64,000 nt of DNA from Diploptera punctata (GCA_030220185.1 JASPKZ010003845.1:877501-941500); one strand, 5' to 3'; positions 1-11,738 are shown, numbered from the stretch's first letter. Notes: generated by a model not told the origin, from the sequence alone. A program made the numbers and translations.

Positions 1-2
1 AA

Positions 3-257
3 CCATACATAGGGACCACAAAAAGAAGTATAGCCACCCGTTTATCAGAACACAAAAGAAACTGCAGACAAGGAGAAATGGATAAATCGGCTGTAGCAGA
101 ACATGCCATTATGAATGGACACCAGATTCTATTCGATGATACACAAGTTTTAGCCACAACTTCCTATTATTTCCCTAGATTATATCGAGAGGCTATAGAA
201 ATACACAAGCATAAGGAAAATATTAACAGAAAAGAGGAAGGTATTAAAACTGTCTAA
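3..257 (+). pseudogene. C-terminal GIY-YIG endonuclease part of a Penelope-like element ORF (partial at window edge)
   Basis: Reading frame 3 is open from the window edge to a TAA at 255-257. It encodes YIGTTKRSIATRLSEHKR, then SAVAEHAIMNGH, then a Glu-containing REAIEIHKHKENINR segment. The order YIG, then Arg...EHK, then AEH...GH, then E-x-I-E-I is that of the GIY-YIG nuclease at the C-terminus of Penelope-like retroelement proteins, where it nicks target DNA. The reverse transcriptase would lie left of the window. No stop or frameshift is visible in the 84 codons present, so this stretch could be fairly young. A free-standing GIY-YIG nuclease is less likely, because the 3' flank also looks like a Penelope 3' UTR. 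Confidence 0.75.
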
Positions 258-505
258 GGCCTGGTACCGTACACTAGAAAATAAATGCATCAACACTAGG
301 GACAACAAGGAGACGACCATTAGCCAATCAGCAAGAGCCACGCCCGCTCACCCTGCTCCCACCACTAGTATCAATACAACACCCGCAGCGTTCACTCTAA
401 GTAGAGCTTCCGACCAGGAAACACGCCTAGAAGCACTCGCCACTGAAGATGCCCTCCGCAGTTGAGGGCGAAACGTCTGGTATCAACACCAACTATGGAC
501 CACGG
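258..505 (+). mobile_element. 3' untranslated region of the Penelope-like element
   Basis: Downstream of the GIY-YIG stop the sequence is GC-richer than its surroundings. Around 444-480 it carries the arrangement CTGAAGATG...GCGAAACG. I associate this arrangement with Penelope-like element 3' ends, by recollection of the family. The element appears to end before the AT-rich (TA)n region at 607. The end point is approximate. Confidence 0.5.
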
Positions 506-606
506 CCACAGAACCCGGAATCACTCAACATTATATTGAAATTGCATTGTACAACAGCGCCCTCAAACGTCCAATTATGGAATTACTTATAACCAGCCAC
601 TTTTTA

Positions 607-607
607 T

Positions 608-651
<44 letters not shown>
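607..651. repeat. (TA)n microsatellite
   Basis: About 45 bases of almost pure TA dinucleotides run into a short (CATA) stretch. The open frame crossing it on the minus strand is a low-complexity artefact. Confidence 0.9.
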
Positions 652-654
<3 letters not shown>

Positions 655-659
655 CATAT

Positions 660-1014
660 ACATATGCATTTATATTGAAGGGAAAATGGAATGGGAAATA
701 ATGGAGAATGAAATGTAAAGAAATGTGTTAAATTATATTTATTCATTTCAAATTAAGAAAATGCATTATGAGCTCTTCCACAAACATACAATTGGCTTAC
801 TCCACACTTCTCACATATTTTATGCAATACAGTATATGATATATATATAAAACATCTGTACATTAATAAACTTATTCTGATTGTTCAAAAATCAAATATT
901 TCAAATTGTTAACTCTTTGAGTTCTGAGCTAAGTTCCTATTGTAATATAAACAAACTTACATGAAATATTACTTCACCGCCATTATCTATTGTGATAACC
1001 ATGGTGCTACTTTA
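660..1014. other. AT-rich sequence without a recognisable feature
   Basis: No open frame with sensible composition, no tRNA-like box and no inverted repeat was seen here. Confidence 0.5.
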
Positions 1015-1407
1015 CCTGCAATGTGACTGAAACGTGAGCGGAACCATCATCAATAGAAACAGTGTTCTTAGGCATTATCATATATTATAGGAAATAAGGT
1101 AAAATGGTACCAATAATTATTAACATTCATTTCTTCTTTACTTATTTATGACTAAAAATTAAATATATCTTATCCGCTGTTAAGAGTGATCCTAACATAA
1201 ACAAATTAACCTATAAACCTGCAATGTGACTGAAACGTGAGCGGAACCATCATCAATAGAAACAGAGTTCTTAGGCATTATCGTATATTATAGGAAATAA
1301 GGTAAAATTATACCAATAATTATTAACATTCATTTCTTCTTTACTTATTTATGACTAAAAATTATATATACCTTATCCGCTGTTAGGGTGATCCTAACAT
1401 AAACAAA
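1015..1407. repeat. Tandem duplication, two 190-bp copies with a 203-bp period
   Basis: The unit beginning CCTGCAATGTGACTG at 1015 recurs at 1218, and both copies end near ATCCTAACATAAACAAA (about 1205 and 1407). By eye the copies differ at only a handful of sites plus a short indel, so the duplication is recent. The unit has no coding potential. A conserved GTGAGCGG and a GGTAAAAT lie inside each unit. Confidence 0.85.
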
Positions 1408-1600
1408 CGCCAATTGTATCCTTCCGCCATTCGTGCCACAATTACTGTCGTATTGACAGGGAGCACGGGTTAAATATATAATTCATTTTTTAAAAAGAAA
1501 TTATGTACTATTACTCGAATTGCGTTTGCCACAAATTCATCACACTTATCAATAGCATATTGCAAACATTTCCTTTTTTTAATGGGAGTTACAAACTTAC

Positions 1601-1838
1601 GTGTTGTTTTTTCTCTCCGAGCACTATTATACTTGTACACGACACACTAGTAAACTCAGATATTAAATTCACTATATCTTTTACTGGAAGTTCTGGATAC
1701 TTTTCACTAAACTTGTGAAATACATTTAAAATAACTGTTTTTTGACCACTAGTCAAAGGTTTGCCAAACTTGTGTTTTACAAATTTAGATGGCGACACAG
1801 CATCAGAAGGCTCGACACTTTCAGCTATGTTGTCACAT
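1601..1838 (-). pseudogene. Probable N-terminal exon of a DDE-type transposase gene
   Basis: On the minus strand the frame is open from about 1838 down to a consensus splice donor, GTAAGT, read at 1600-1595. The peptide includes SPSKFVKHKFGKPL, then SGQKTVILNVF, then EYP/EKYPELP and FTSVSCTSI. I recall similar openings in repeated insect transposase-like proteins that begin with a helix-turn-helix. In those, KPLxSGQKxxILNV is followed by a second helix containing VSxTSI. There is no ATG in the open segment, so the true start is unknown. The downstream exon with the catalytic triad was not found. Fragment or decayed copy; the family assignment is inference. Confidence 0.4.
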
Positions 1839-1839
1839 C

Positions 1840-3028
1840 AGAATCAACTGAAGCATGACTCAAATGCATCATCCATATGTACTAAACTATTTTAAGTTGT
1901 AATTATTGATTAGATATATTTTAGAATATTTTTCTATGTTTTTAGTATTATTATTTTCATTTAAGAAGAATAAAAAGTATATTCAGAGGACGTATTTTTA
2001 ATTTAATGAAGTCAACTACTTTTCCACGTACTTATTGCTTCTACATCGTATGTCGGTGTCAATAACCAATGAAAAGCGAGCAGGTCACACGGTTTTATTT
2101 TGACAAGGATCACTTTAAGAGCGGAGAGCATAGAGGCCTATGTGCTTACCTAATCCGTATTTATGCTTTTTCATGATGTCAAATTATATCTTATTTAAAA
2201 TTTCATTACGAGCAGAATATATGCTCTAATGCTGACTCACCTGCAAATTCTGTTATTTTCACCACAACCTCAATGACTAATGTAGCACAATTTTCACTGA
2301 ACTGTTTGAAAATAATGAGCATAATTTGTTTCTCTCTGATTTTCATATGCTCTCCAATATTTTATTATTATATAGAACCGGCCATTTTAAACAACTGAAT
2401 TACCAACGTATTCTGCATGCGTAACAATATAACAATGTTCATATGATTAATTACAATTTTAAAATTTTCCTATATAAATTATATATACATGTGCGAGATA
2501 ATACTTTTATTTTCTTTATTTCAAGTGTTATAAAGAGAACTATATTTTCTTACATGCTCAAAGATAAAATAGTTATTCGACCAATGAAAACACAGTTACA
2601 TCTTGTTTTTTTACATTACAACTGGAACTTAATCGGAAGAGCAGCACTAAAGCAGCAATGTTAAAGCAACGACATTTCTATGACCACGAAGGCAGTCTGA
2701 TGTGTACATGAGCTAGATGGAATGTGATCTAAACTATGGGTTTATCTAACTTAACTTTAACTTCATTGCTACACAATTTCTACAAATAATAATTATATCA
2801 TAAGTAATAGCGTAGTTTATAATATGAGGCTTCAAGTTGAAAATATTAATTCAACAATATAAAATGATTACATTATAAGCAAATTTTGGATGTCACTTTT
2901 TGTCCAACATGCAATTTTTTTTTACTTTTCAGTGACATGGATTTATTTAAAATCTTAGCAGAAATTATGATTTTGTATTAATTGTGATAAAATAATAATA
3001 TAAGTACTTTTTTATGTCTTCCTCAATG
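1840..3028. other. Unannotated AT-rich stretch
   Basis: Both strands contain only short frames of AT-rich composition. The 73-codon frame at 2443-2664 is not similar to anything I recognise. No repeat copy elsewhere in the window was noticed. Confidence 0.5.
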
Positions 3029-3220
3029 AAAATTTATTTTTATTCTCAAAACTTCATTAAATATTAAAATCATAAAGGCCTTTCAGAATATGTTTCATCT
3101 TCGGCATGCAATTTGGTACCAAATGCCTTTCAAAACATATTTTGTTTTCTGCTTGAAGATGAAACATGTTTTGAAAGGTCTTCATGATTTCATTTCTTGA
3201 ATAAAAATCAATTCTAATTC
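3029..3220. repeat. Imperfect palindrome (hairpin-forming repeat)
   Basis: The segment at 3075-3104 (AAGGCCTTTCAGAATATG... TTCATCTTC) is the reverse complement of 3153-3183 with few mismatches, around a loop of about 50 bases. Weaker inverted similarity extends outward to about 3029 and 3220, where TTTTTATTC faces GAATAAAAA. This resembles a small foldback or MITE. No second copy was seen in the window. Confidence 0.6.
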
Positions 3221-3740
3221 AGGAAGATGGATTAAAACAAGGTACTTATATTATTATTTAAAAATAATTAATACATAACCTCATTGTGTTAACAATAAAT
3301 GTTAAATACAAAGTATTGAAAATTATGATCAGTGAACCTAGCTCATAATCAAATGTCAAAATAAAATTGTCCACAATGGGCAATCTGCAACCATTTTGTT
3401 TACACAAAAATAATTCCACTCTCGCTTACATTTACCATAGTTTTTGATGCTAGTCCTTTCGCTGTTATTGAAGTAAGTGAAGAATTAAGTGCTAGTTACT
3501 AATGAAATCTAACTGTTTAATCAAATAAACTTTAAGTAACAAAAGTATTTAATTCTAGCACTGCATTATTCAGTCCTTGCATTAACTAAGATTATACAAT
3601 TACTAAATATGACACATTAAAATAATAAGGAATTTAAATATAATTTACTTGTTACACTACGAGAATATTTATTTCTTACAATGTCTTTACATTTATACAT
3701 GGTAATTTAGTGTAATGAATGCAGGCAGATCGAACGGATA

Positions 3741-4728
3741 ATGTTTCCATTAAGTGCAGTGAGAATTTTTTCTAAGTCCCAGGCTTTGCACATGCACCAA
3801 CAAACGCGAAGCGGTTTACTCTATGGAATATCCCGATGCAGTCAACATTATACATGCTATTTAACAAACCTTAAAGCTAACCTAATGCAATTTAAGCACT
3901 GTAACCTATGAAAGAATGCAATGCCCAAAATAAATAGTAAGTTCTGAAATTCTAAAGTTCATACTCTATATTGGCTGAACTGTTGTATAGAATATTCGTT
4001 CAAATCAATATGGCTGCCACGTCTTCATGTTACATATATAGTTAAATATCATAGAAAAATATGTCGAAATAATTGTTACTTAAAATTGTAAAATTTATTG
4101 TAAATAGTGGGAAACAATTTAAAAATATAACCTGTTGGTGCATGTGTGTGGTTTCTACCTGGGACATAGAAAAAATTAGGAAAAACTGCACTTAAACTAG
4201 CGTGAAATATTTTCAGTCTTATAGAACAACAGTGCGCATGCGCCAGAATTTATAGAGCCAGCGATAACCCACAATCGATTATCATCCTCGATTACTATCC
4301 GTCGCTATGAAATTTAAATGACCAATATATGCAATAAATCCCCAAATCTATGTTAAAAATATATTAATAATATTAAAATTAACAAATATTTATTAAAAAT
4401 GGGTGTACACTTACTTATCACTCCCTAACGCTGATCCAACCAGCGATAACCCAAAACAGCAATAGAAAAATCATAGACTAAGGAATATACTCTGTGGAGA
4501 AAATAGCAGTTAGCTTCACAATATTGACTAACAGTGTCATAATATTGTGATTTGCATATTTAAATAAATACTTCAAAATTATAAAAATTGTTTGAAAAAG
4601 TTTAAAATATTAAATAATGTTAGTAAATACAAACGAAGAGCTATAGTTTACAACAATATAACTGAAAAATCAAGCGCTAGTAGAAGTTCAGTTGAGCCAA
4701 AAATTCTCACTGTGCTTAATGGAAACAT
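3741..4728. mobile_element. Non-autonomous DNA element with about 30-bp terminal inverted repeats
   Basis: The left end 3741-3770 (ATGTTTCCATTAAGTGCAGT...) matches the reverse complement of 4699-4728 with about two or three mismatches. A second inverted pair lies inside, at 3764-3801 versus 4132-4177, containing CCCAGG and GCATGCACCAACA. The motif CAGCGATAACCC occurs twice at about 4260 and 4440. No transposase frame is present in the 988 bp and no clear target duplication was found, so the superfamily is unknown. Confidence 0.55.
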
Positions 4729-4821
4729 CAGCCAATCGAACTATATTGAGGCCATGTGCAGTCCCAGTTAGAAAAGAAAAAGATGGAATGGGACACTGAA
4801 CAAGAAGTGAACAGAAATTAA

Positions 4822-5130
4822 CTACATCACTAGCACTATCGAACTGATTGGTTCACGGGCACGTGGACTAATGTTTTCCAATCATCTCCTGTATAATCTA
4901 CTTCCCTCAAATCTAGGTTAATGTTATTCTCCCACCTCATTCTTGGTCTACCAACTGGGAGTTTTCCCACTTGTTTTCCTACAAAGAAGCTTCATTGCCC
5001 CTCTTTCATTCCCTATTCATGCCACATATCCTGTTCATTGCAGTCTCCACGAAATGATCCACACACAGCCTTTCTCTCTGGGGACACTTGCAGCAGTCTT
5101 ATATCTGTCTTCCAGACCGCAAAATCATAG
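4822..5130 (-). mobile_element. LINE-A fragment (3' end)
   Basis: Minus-strand remnant of the same 3' coding end and tail as the better copy at 7537-8826. It includes the block corresponding to the peptide GKPxGKxPVGxPRMRWENN and the terminal motif reading GGTTCGATAGTGCTAGTGA. Stops and indels make it non-coding. The 5' end is truncated near 5130. Confidence 0.7.
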
Positions 5131-5203
5131 CCATTTCGAACACCTGAAATTTGTTAAAAGATCATTTGTGTTACAACGTACTAGCATTGAAGTTTTGCAA
5201 TGA

Positions 5204-5880
5204 AACTCATAACATATTTTTTACAATTATTAAATATGTATCCATGTACTCAAATTGTCGCATTGAAAGCTTTATAATAATAATACTTTTTACAATAATA
5301 ATAATAATACTTTATTTATTCTGGCAGAGTTATATATATATTACGAATTTTTAAATATATAATTATTTAAAAATATATTATTAAAATATATATAATTAAT
5401 TTTAAAATATATAATTACAATTATCTTAAAATGTTATCTTTTCCCAGCAAATTATTGTTGAAAATAGATTCATCTTAAAAAATTATTAATATATGAATAT
5501 GAATAATTTTAATATTAACGTATTTTTGTATTTAATATTAAATATGGCATATACGAATTAAACAAAAACTTATTTTTAAATACCAAAACAAGTAATTTTA
5601 ACTCAAATATTTCAACTTTCGAAATATACATATATTGTAAATGAATGTTTCAAAATGTCTGAACTGTTACACAGATTTTTTAAAATAAAAATATTTTGAA
5701 TAGATATAATATTCATATAATACAAATAAATACCTCTTGAGTTCTCGAGTGAAGCAGAAAAGTGGTTTGCCTCTTCCAATATAATTATTGCAGCCTTGGT
5801 GCACATTTCAAAAGCATTTTCGTTGTTTCAAAGACAGATAAAATTCATTAATAACGTAATGGCTGTCCATAGAGAACCGA
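5204..5880. other. Very AT-rich stretch, nothing recognised
   Basis: Short (AAT)n run near 5281-5312 and many TATA-type words. No credible gene was seen. Confidence 0.5.
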
Positions 5881-6039
5881 TGGCTGACCGGGATGCGTGC
5901 CTTGCGCCTCGCAATTTGTATTTGTTTTTTTACTTTTAAATTCTGCTACAACGACCAAAGGCGCCACCGGGATTGAGTTACGGACGCCACATAACGTAGT
6001 TACGTTACCAATTGTAGATGACTCTGTACCAGCCGTGGC

Positions 6040-6949
6040 ATCCCGTCTAATCCCTGTGCCAAACTTCGACTACTGCGACATATTACTGACTAATCTGACA
6101 ACTGATCTATCTGACAGACTACAGCGTGATCATAATGCGTGCATTCGATTTATCTTCAATCTCCGTCGTTATGACCACGTGTCTCCTTCATTTCAGGCCT
6201 TATCATGGCTACGCCTAAATGACAGAAGAACTTTACATTCACATACCTTACTATTCCAAATTCTGCACACATATTTACCAATTTATTTAACAACACGTTT
6301 TCAAAATTTATCGGCTCATCACAATTTAGGAACAAGATCACAAGACTCTTCTTTACTTTTGATACCACAACACAGGACCTAAAATATTCCTGTAGTATGT
6401 GTGTAATTATTATAATATTTATAAAGGGTCCGGTTGATTATGAGATACCACAAAAGTTTTATCTTTAAGGGGGGTAGAATTTAAGTTGGAATATTTCTAA
6501 CTCACAATTATCAATAATTGTAATTATTTTTATAATTTTATAATTAATTCTATACTCTGAATCTTACACAATATCTATGACTAGAGCATGTAACTCACTT
6601 CCCAGTCATGTCAGGGACTGTCAATCGCTATCATTATTTAAATCCAAATTAACTGATATCTTAAGTTCGACACAATGAAAACATTAACTGCATAACAACT
6701 ATATAGAGCATTCCATTAATAATCATCTAGGAAGCTACTTACTTTATGTTACATAATTTACATTTTATTATATTCTATTTTTTTGTTAGTATTAGCTAGT
6801 ATTAGATCACATCATCATTGTATTTTGTTTAGTCTGTATTTTAATATGTTAAAATTGTAATATGTATGTAACTTTTGTATAATTTTACTAATCGCTGGTT
6901 GAGTGGAAGAGAAGGCCTTATGGCCTTAACTCTGCCAGCTGAAATAAAG

Positions 6950-6950
<1 letters not shown>
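6040..6950 (+). mobile_element. LINE-D 3' fragment with a 170-bp insertion
   Basis: A decayed copy of the C-terminal region of a Jockey/CR1-like LINE. The frame encodes FDYCDILLTNL, then RLQRDHNACIRFIF, then SWLRLNDRRTLHSH and LLIPQHRT. It is interrupted after CAGGACCT (6378). About 170 bp of unrelated DNA follows, and the LINE resumes at CTATACTCTGAATC near 6550, continuing to the stop after SLFKSKLTDILSSTQ. The 3' UTR (CTGCCAGCTGAAATAAAGC) leads into a long ATT tail. The copy at 61169-61770 shows the uninterrupted sequence. The part of the open frame before about 6040 has no counterpart in the other copies. Confidence 0.75.
6379..6548. other. Unclassified insertion within LINE-D
   Basis: About 170 AT-rich bases with a short G-rich run (GGGGGG near 6471) sit between two LINE-D segments that are contiguous at 61600-61630. 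No terminal inverted repeat or target duplication was convincing. Confidence 0.5.

Positions 6951-7041
<91 letters not shown>
6951..7041. repeat. (ATT)n tail of LINE-D
   Basis: About 30 perfect ATT units follow GAAATAAAGC directly. This fits the 3' tail of the LINE having expanded into a microsatellite. The polytyrosine frame across it is not a gene. Confidence 0.9.
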
Positions 7042-7045
<4 letters not shown>

Positions 7046-7384
7046 GTGCATTCCAAGTACACATAGGAACGAAGAAGTGAATGCAGAAAATGTGTATAAT
7101 TAGGTCACTTTTTAAGAAGCATTCGAGCGTGTTCTGTTTTCAAAAAACAAAAGACAAGCGTTTAGTTTTAACCAGTTAATTACCTTTGACAAAGGACATT
7201 TTGTTCAAGATGAAGAGTAAAAGAAAATCGATGTAACTATAAGACGCCTTTAATTAAAATCCCATTTTAACTTTAAAAACAAAAAAAAACTTCAAAACAG
7301 ATCAAAGTGAACTAGTTCAAGATATCACATGCGTAATAAATAATATTGCATCTTAAATTGACTGTAAAATTAAGAAATATATAT
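7042..7384. other. No feature recognised
   Basis: Low-complexity AT-rich sequence between the LINE-D tail and the start of the older LINE-A copy. Confidence 0.5.
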
Positions 7385-7536
7385 ACATACTGAAGAAGCC
7401 CTACAACACAATGGTATTAAGAAGCTGTTAGTTTATGCTCATGATGTAGATTTATCAGGCGATAGCAAAGAGATACTAATTGCCAACACACACACACACA
7501 CACTCTCTTCAGTAACACTAAGACAATGGGACGTTA

Positions 7537-8826
7537 CTTACTCACTGGTACTATCGAACCCGTAGGTTCATGGCCGCACGGACATAAGCTCTCCATACAT
7601 CCCTATCCTGAGCTAATGCTTTCCAATCATTCCCTGTATAATCTACTTCCCTCAAATCATAGTTAATGTTATTCTCCCACCTCATTCTTGATATACCAAC
7701 TGGGCGTTTTCTCTCTGGCTTTCCTATAAGAAGCTTCGATGCAAGTCTCCCATTCCCCATACGTGCAACATGGCCTGCCCATCACAGTCTACGAGACTTA
7801 ACTGTTCTTATTATATCTGGCTTCCTATAAAGGCCATGTAGTTCATTGTTATGTAGTCTTCTCCATTCACCTGTCTGTTCATCTCTCTTTGGCCCAAAAA
7901 TTTTCCTAAGTACTTTATTCTCAAATACTTGTAATCTTCTTTCCTCTCTTAAAGTAAGAGTCCATGTTCCGCACCCATATAATATAACTGGTAGAATAAT
8001 AGTTTTATATATTTTCAGTTTAACGTTTTTTGAAAGGAGTTGGGACATCAAGAGTCTCTGCAATGCATAATAGCATGCATTTCCAGAATTGAGCCTATGT
8101 TTAATTTCTTTGTGCATCTCATTCCTACTTGTGATTATTGTTCCTAGGTATTTGAATTCAGCCACCTCCTCAAAATTTCCCTCATTTGTCATTAGCTGTC
8201 CATTTCCATTATTTAATGACTTTCTACGTGTGACCATATATTTAATTTTATTGATATTTACTTCCAGTCCTAATTTCCTAGTGTTACTCAATAGTGTGTG
8301 CGTGTTGTCCTATAGTATCTCCTCGCTATCGGCCAACAATATTACATCATCAGCATAAACTAACAGCTTATTAATACCATTGAGTTCCTCATTCTCTAAA
8401 GATTTAATGGCATGCTCTAGTACAAAATTAAATAGTAGAGGAGATAGTGCATGCCCTTGCTTTAACCCATTCTGGATTTCAAAAGTGTCCGAAAACTGTT
8501 TGCCTACACGCACCCTACTCTTTGTGCCATTTAGACACATTTGTATAAGTCTAACTAACTTTTTAGGAATTCCGAACTCCAACAGGATACTATGTAACTT
8601 CTCCCTCTCAATTGAATCATATGCTTTTTTGAAGTCTACATACAGTTGATGTACAGTACCATTATATTCCCATTTCTTTTCTAAAATATGTCTTATACTA
8701 AAAATCTGATCTGTTGTAGACCTGTTTCTTCTAAATGCACATTGATGATCTCTTAGAATGTCATCAATATAGGGAGTAAGTCTGCTTACTAATATATTTG
8801 TTAGAATTTTGTACGAAGTTGAAAGT
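7537..8826 (-). mobile_element. Younger 5'-truncated LINE-A insertion with 12-bp target-site duplication
   Basis: The element lies between two copies of AATGGGACGTTA (7525-7536 and 8827-8838), which marks target-primed insertion. On the minus strand it starts inside the reverse transcriptase domain and runs to the 3' end, whose last bases read ATAGTACCAGTGAGTAAG. The target lies inside the older LINE-A of opposite orientation. 5' truncation is usual for LINEs. Other LINE-A copies in the window end in TTAG or GTAA repeats, so the family has a short tetranucleotide tail rather than poly(A). Confidence 0.9.
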
Positions 8827-8830
8827 AATG
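7551..8830 (-). pseudogene. LINE-A reverse transcriptase, 5'-truncated, two in-frame stops
   Basis: One reading frame spans three open segments (8846-8310, 8291-7782, 7760-7551), separated only by single stops: a TAG after DSEEIL and a TGA after KSRRL. Motifs in order: STSYKILTNIL, CAFRRNRSTTDQIF, VDFKKAYDS (first catalytic Asp), NGLKQGHALSPLLFN, LLVYADDVILLA (second catalytic pair), EFKYLGTIIT, LYGCGTWTL. The C-terminus is GHVARMGNG...RMRWENNI...WRAYVRAAMN. The product would copy LINE RNA at a nicked target. The endonuclease domain is missing. Motif style suggests an RTE-like or related endonuclease-type clade; the exact clade is uncertain. Confidence 0.85.
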
Positions 8831-9732
8831 GGACGTTAAACATCAATAAAACAAAATATATGTTAACACATAGACATGGCTACATTACATTATGGAAATG
8901 AACAGTTAATATGAAATGAGGTAAATTTTTGAAGAAGTGGCAGAGTTCAAATACCTAGCAAAGATAATTACAAATAGGAATGAGATGCACAAAGTAATTA
9001 AACATAGGCTTAATTCTGGTATTGCAAGGTAGTTTGCGTTACAGGGACACTTTTTTGTCCCAACGTCTCACAAAAAAATAATCTGAAAATATATTAAAAT
9101 ATTATTCTCCCTGTTGTGTTACGTGGAAGCGAAACATGGACACTAACCTTATGGTAGAAAGAAAGGTACGAGCAGACCTATTTGAAAATAAAATTCTTAG
9201 AAAACTTTTTGGACCAAAAAAAGTTGAACAGACAGGTGAATGGAGTTGACTACACAAAATTTAGCTTCATGATCTTTATGGGAAACCAGAATAACAAGAA
9301 CAATTAAATCTCATAGATTCCAATAGGTATGACCTGTGGCACGAATAGGGAATAAAAAAAGGATAATGGAAATTCCTTGTAAAAAAAGGAGGGAAAACAC
9401 CCAATAGATAGGCCAAGAATGGTGGGTGAATAATATTAACCATGATTTTAAGGGAATAAATTATACAGAGAAGATTGGAAAACAATATCTCAAGATAGGG
9501 ATGTATGGAGAACTTATGTTGCTCTGCCTTGAACCTATGAGCTCGGTAGTGTCATTGAGTCAGATGCTGTGTTTCAAATTAAAAGAATCAAATATATACA
9601 ATATGTGATTTTCAAAACATCTCTTGTGCATCTTTCACCATATCTGACTTGTTGAGTGTCTGCATTCTTCTTAGTTGTAGCCGATCGGTTTGAAGCGTTA
9701 TGATTTTGTGCAAAATACGGGACTTGCACTCG

Positions 9733-9960
9733 TAATATTACCCAGTATGAGACCAATGCACACTCAGAATCGTGAGGAATTTGGGTAGATACAATTAGTG
9801 TCCCCCATGTTAATTAAACCAGCTATAACTGCTGGGGACCGAACATGCTGACCACATGTCATCCCTATATTGGCTGTACGAGTATGGGCGTCCACCTCTA
9901 GGGTCGATACATGAGGAGAAACTAGCACTCTTGTGACATGGAGATAAGGTATACATAATA
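9733..9960 (+). mobile_element. SINE-D body fragment
   Basis: Matches the central part of the complete SINE-D at 11777-12124. Shared words include ATCGTGAGGnAnTTGGGTAG, then AACnGCTGGGGnnC, then CATGCTnACCACATGTCA. The tRNA-like head is absent. Confidence 0.6.
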
Positions 9961-10255
9961 ATCCATAGCACGCAGTAGCGTAGTGGCTAAGGCACTGAGC
10001 CACAGGCCGGAGGGTCGAGGGTTCAAGTCCCGTTGGGGTCAGGATTTTTAAACTGACCCAAACCCTCTGGCGGCACTATGGCCCTGGGATCGACTCAGCC
10101 TCTAACGGAAATGAGTACCAGGCGCTAGTTCTGGGGGTAAAGGCGGTCGTCACGCAGGGCTAACAACCCGGCTGACATAAAGTGCCGATTGTCTAGAAAA
10201 AGTGGGAGCCTTAACCTCCTACTACCCCAAGGTCCTCCGGGCCTGTTGTGAGATC
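9961..10255 (+). mobile_element. SINE-B, near full length
   Basis: The tRNA-like head has an A-box-like GTAGTGGCTAAGGC and a B-box-like GGTTCAAGTCCC. The body contains CTGGCGGCACTATGGCCCTG, GGCGGTCGTCACGCAGGGCT and a tail CTACTACCCCAAGG...GATCACTTTAC. The opposite-strand copy at 31688-31985 confirms the length. SINEs of this kind are transcribed by RNA polymerase III and mobilised by LINE proteins. No coding capacity. Confidence 0.8.
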
Positions 10256-10423
10256 ACTTTACTTCTTATATGAAAGACCTGAATTAGCTTCAGAACATCA
10301 ATTGGTGACATCTGGTTTGTGAAATGTCCAAGAAATCCATTAAAGTGGTTATTTTCTTCAGAAACAGCTTCAGCACAGCACCCTTCCGAACGTGTAATTT
10401 TGTGCTTCTGCAAATACGGTATC
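10256..10423. other. Spacer between SINE-B and SINE-C
   Basis: Contains a 63-codon minus-strand frame that I do not recognise. No other copy of this sequence was found in the window. Confidence 0.4.
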
Positions 10424-10745
10424 AGCAGCCTCTTGTCCCGAGGGTCGCGGGTTCAAACATGGCCGGGGTCGATGGGTTTTTAGAACGGAAAAATCCAAGA
10501 AGAAAGTCCTCCGGGAGAGACTTTAAGCCGTGGATCTCGAATCTGAAGATTTTCAGGCTCGTACCCTAAGCCTGATTAAAAAGGCCTCTAAGCAAAATTT
10601 ACCAATTTCAACGTCGTAATAATACCTTAGTTGACTGGGTATGTTAGCCGCATGACATCTATGGACAAATAAGGTAACTAAATTAACTTGGTCTAGTGGC
10701 TCCTGACAAACGAGAGGCTGTGGCTCAACATTGGGTTACACCATT
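10424..10745 (+). mobile_element. SINE-C copy
   Basis: B-box-like GGGTTCAAAC is followed by the family signature GGCCGGGGTCGATGGGTTTT, AAAAATCCAAG, GTCCTCCGGGAG, GAAGATTTTCAGGCTCGTA and a tail with AATACCTTAGTTG and CTAAATTAACTTGG. Eight copies or pieces of this family occur in the window. The tRNA-like A-box half is poorly preserved here. Confidence 0.75.
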
Positions 10746-10930
10746 ATATTATAGGACTTAGACATCGAACTCAATATCATGAAAGACATCTTGCCTGATA
10801 AATCCTTAATTGAATATGAACAGACCCAATTCCTTATTTTATAATCTTAGTGCCCAGGTATTTTGACTCATCAGAAGTAATCAAAATTGGTTCTTGTATT
10901 ATAATATTAATAACCATTATGTCTAAAATA
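10746..10930. other. No feature recognised
   Basis: AT-rich spacer between SINE-C and a LINE fragment. Confidence 0.4.
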
Positions 10931-10939
10931 TGTATGTTG

Positions 10940-11657
10940 ACATGTTCTTCTTTCTTTTATTGTTTTAGGCCGAATGACCTGTTCCGGCCTCATTCCATCT
11001 CTGTCTTGGTTGTCCAAGATCTCGACATTCTCTTGGTTTATATGTCTGAATTATTTTCAGTATTCTCCTATCGCCCATTCTTTCCAAATATTCCTTCCAT
11101 TTATATATAATGTTCACTTTATTTATTTATTGCAAATGCATTTAATTTATTTGTAATTTCTTGATATTTTTATTTCATCTAATTTAGTATATTCCAATAA
11201 TGATCTAAAACATCTGATTTCTGACGCCTGATTCAGTCATAATTATTTTTCCTTATTGTCCAGAACTCGCTGCTATTTCTTAAAGCCGGCCTGCCATTAC
11301 TTACAGAACTTAATTTTAGTCTCTATTCATGTTTTTTTCAGTTTTTTATTTGTTCCACACATAATTTAGTATCTATTTAATTTATTTGTTATATCTAGAT
11401 CCAAATCATAAGTAACGTCGCAACTCAAATAATTAGAACTTTGTGCTTGTTCCAGACACTTATCATCTAATATATTTTTTTCTCTTGCTGGGTTTTTACC
11501 CTGAAATTCTATGATCTTAGTTTTGGAAGTCGACATTTTATAATTGTATTTCTCTACGATTTAATGGATAAATACATTTATATTTTAAGTTTATCTTCTG
11601 AAAACTGTATAGTTACAAGGTCGTCTGCATATGCTAGAATTTTATCACCAGTTCCTC

Positions 11658-11688
<31 letters not shown>

Positions 11689-11690
11689 TG
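10940..11690 (-). mobile_element. Decayed LINE of the B/C group with YADD box
   Basis: The minus strand has a recognisable reverse transcriptase box, KILAYADDLVTIQF, at about 11600-11650. At the 3' end, near 10967-10987, is the group's stem-loop, AGGTC-ATTC-GGCCT, followed by a GAA-rich tail. The coding sequence is otherwise full of stops. A (TA)n tract at 11664-11688 sits immediately upstream of the YADD box. Confidence 0.6.
11664..11688. repeat. (TA)n tract at the RT motif of the decayed LINE
   Basis: Pure TA run. In the minus-strand RT frame it encodes alternating Ile-Tyr and lies about ten codons before YADDL. Confidence 0.85.
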
Positions 11691-11734
11691 TTCCTTTATA
11701 TATGTTGAATCCTAATATTAACCAAAATCTTGAC

Positions 11735-11738
<4 letters not shown>

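Larger units (their letters stand above)
7385..9562 (+). mobile_element. Older LINE-A copy on the plus strand, split by a younger LINE-A
   Basis: The parts 7385-7536 and 8839-9562 read together as one LINE-A relic. The left part encodes a decayed KLLVYAHDV, the YADD box region of reverse transcriptase. The right part continues with NINKTKYM, then GNEMHK, then the finger-like TGEW region, and ends at CTTGAACCTATGAGCTCGGTAGTG. The interruption is exactly the minus-strand LINE-A at 7537-8826 plus one copy of the duplicated target. Multiple frameshifts and a (CA)n expansion at 7486-7502 show that it is old. Confidence 0.8.
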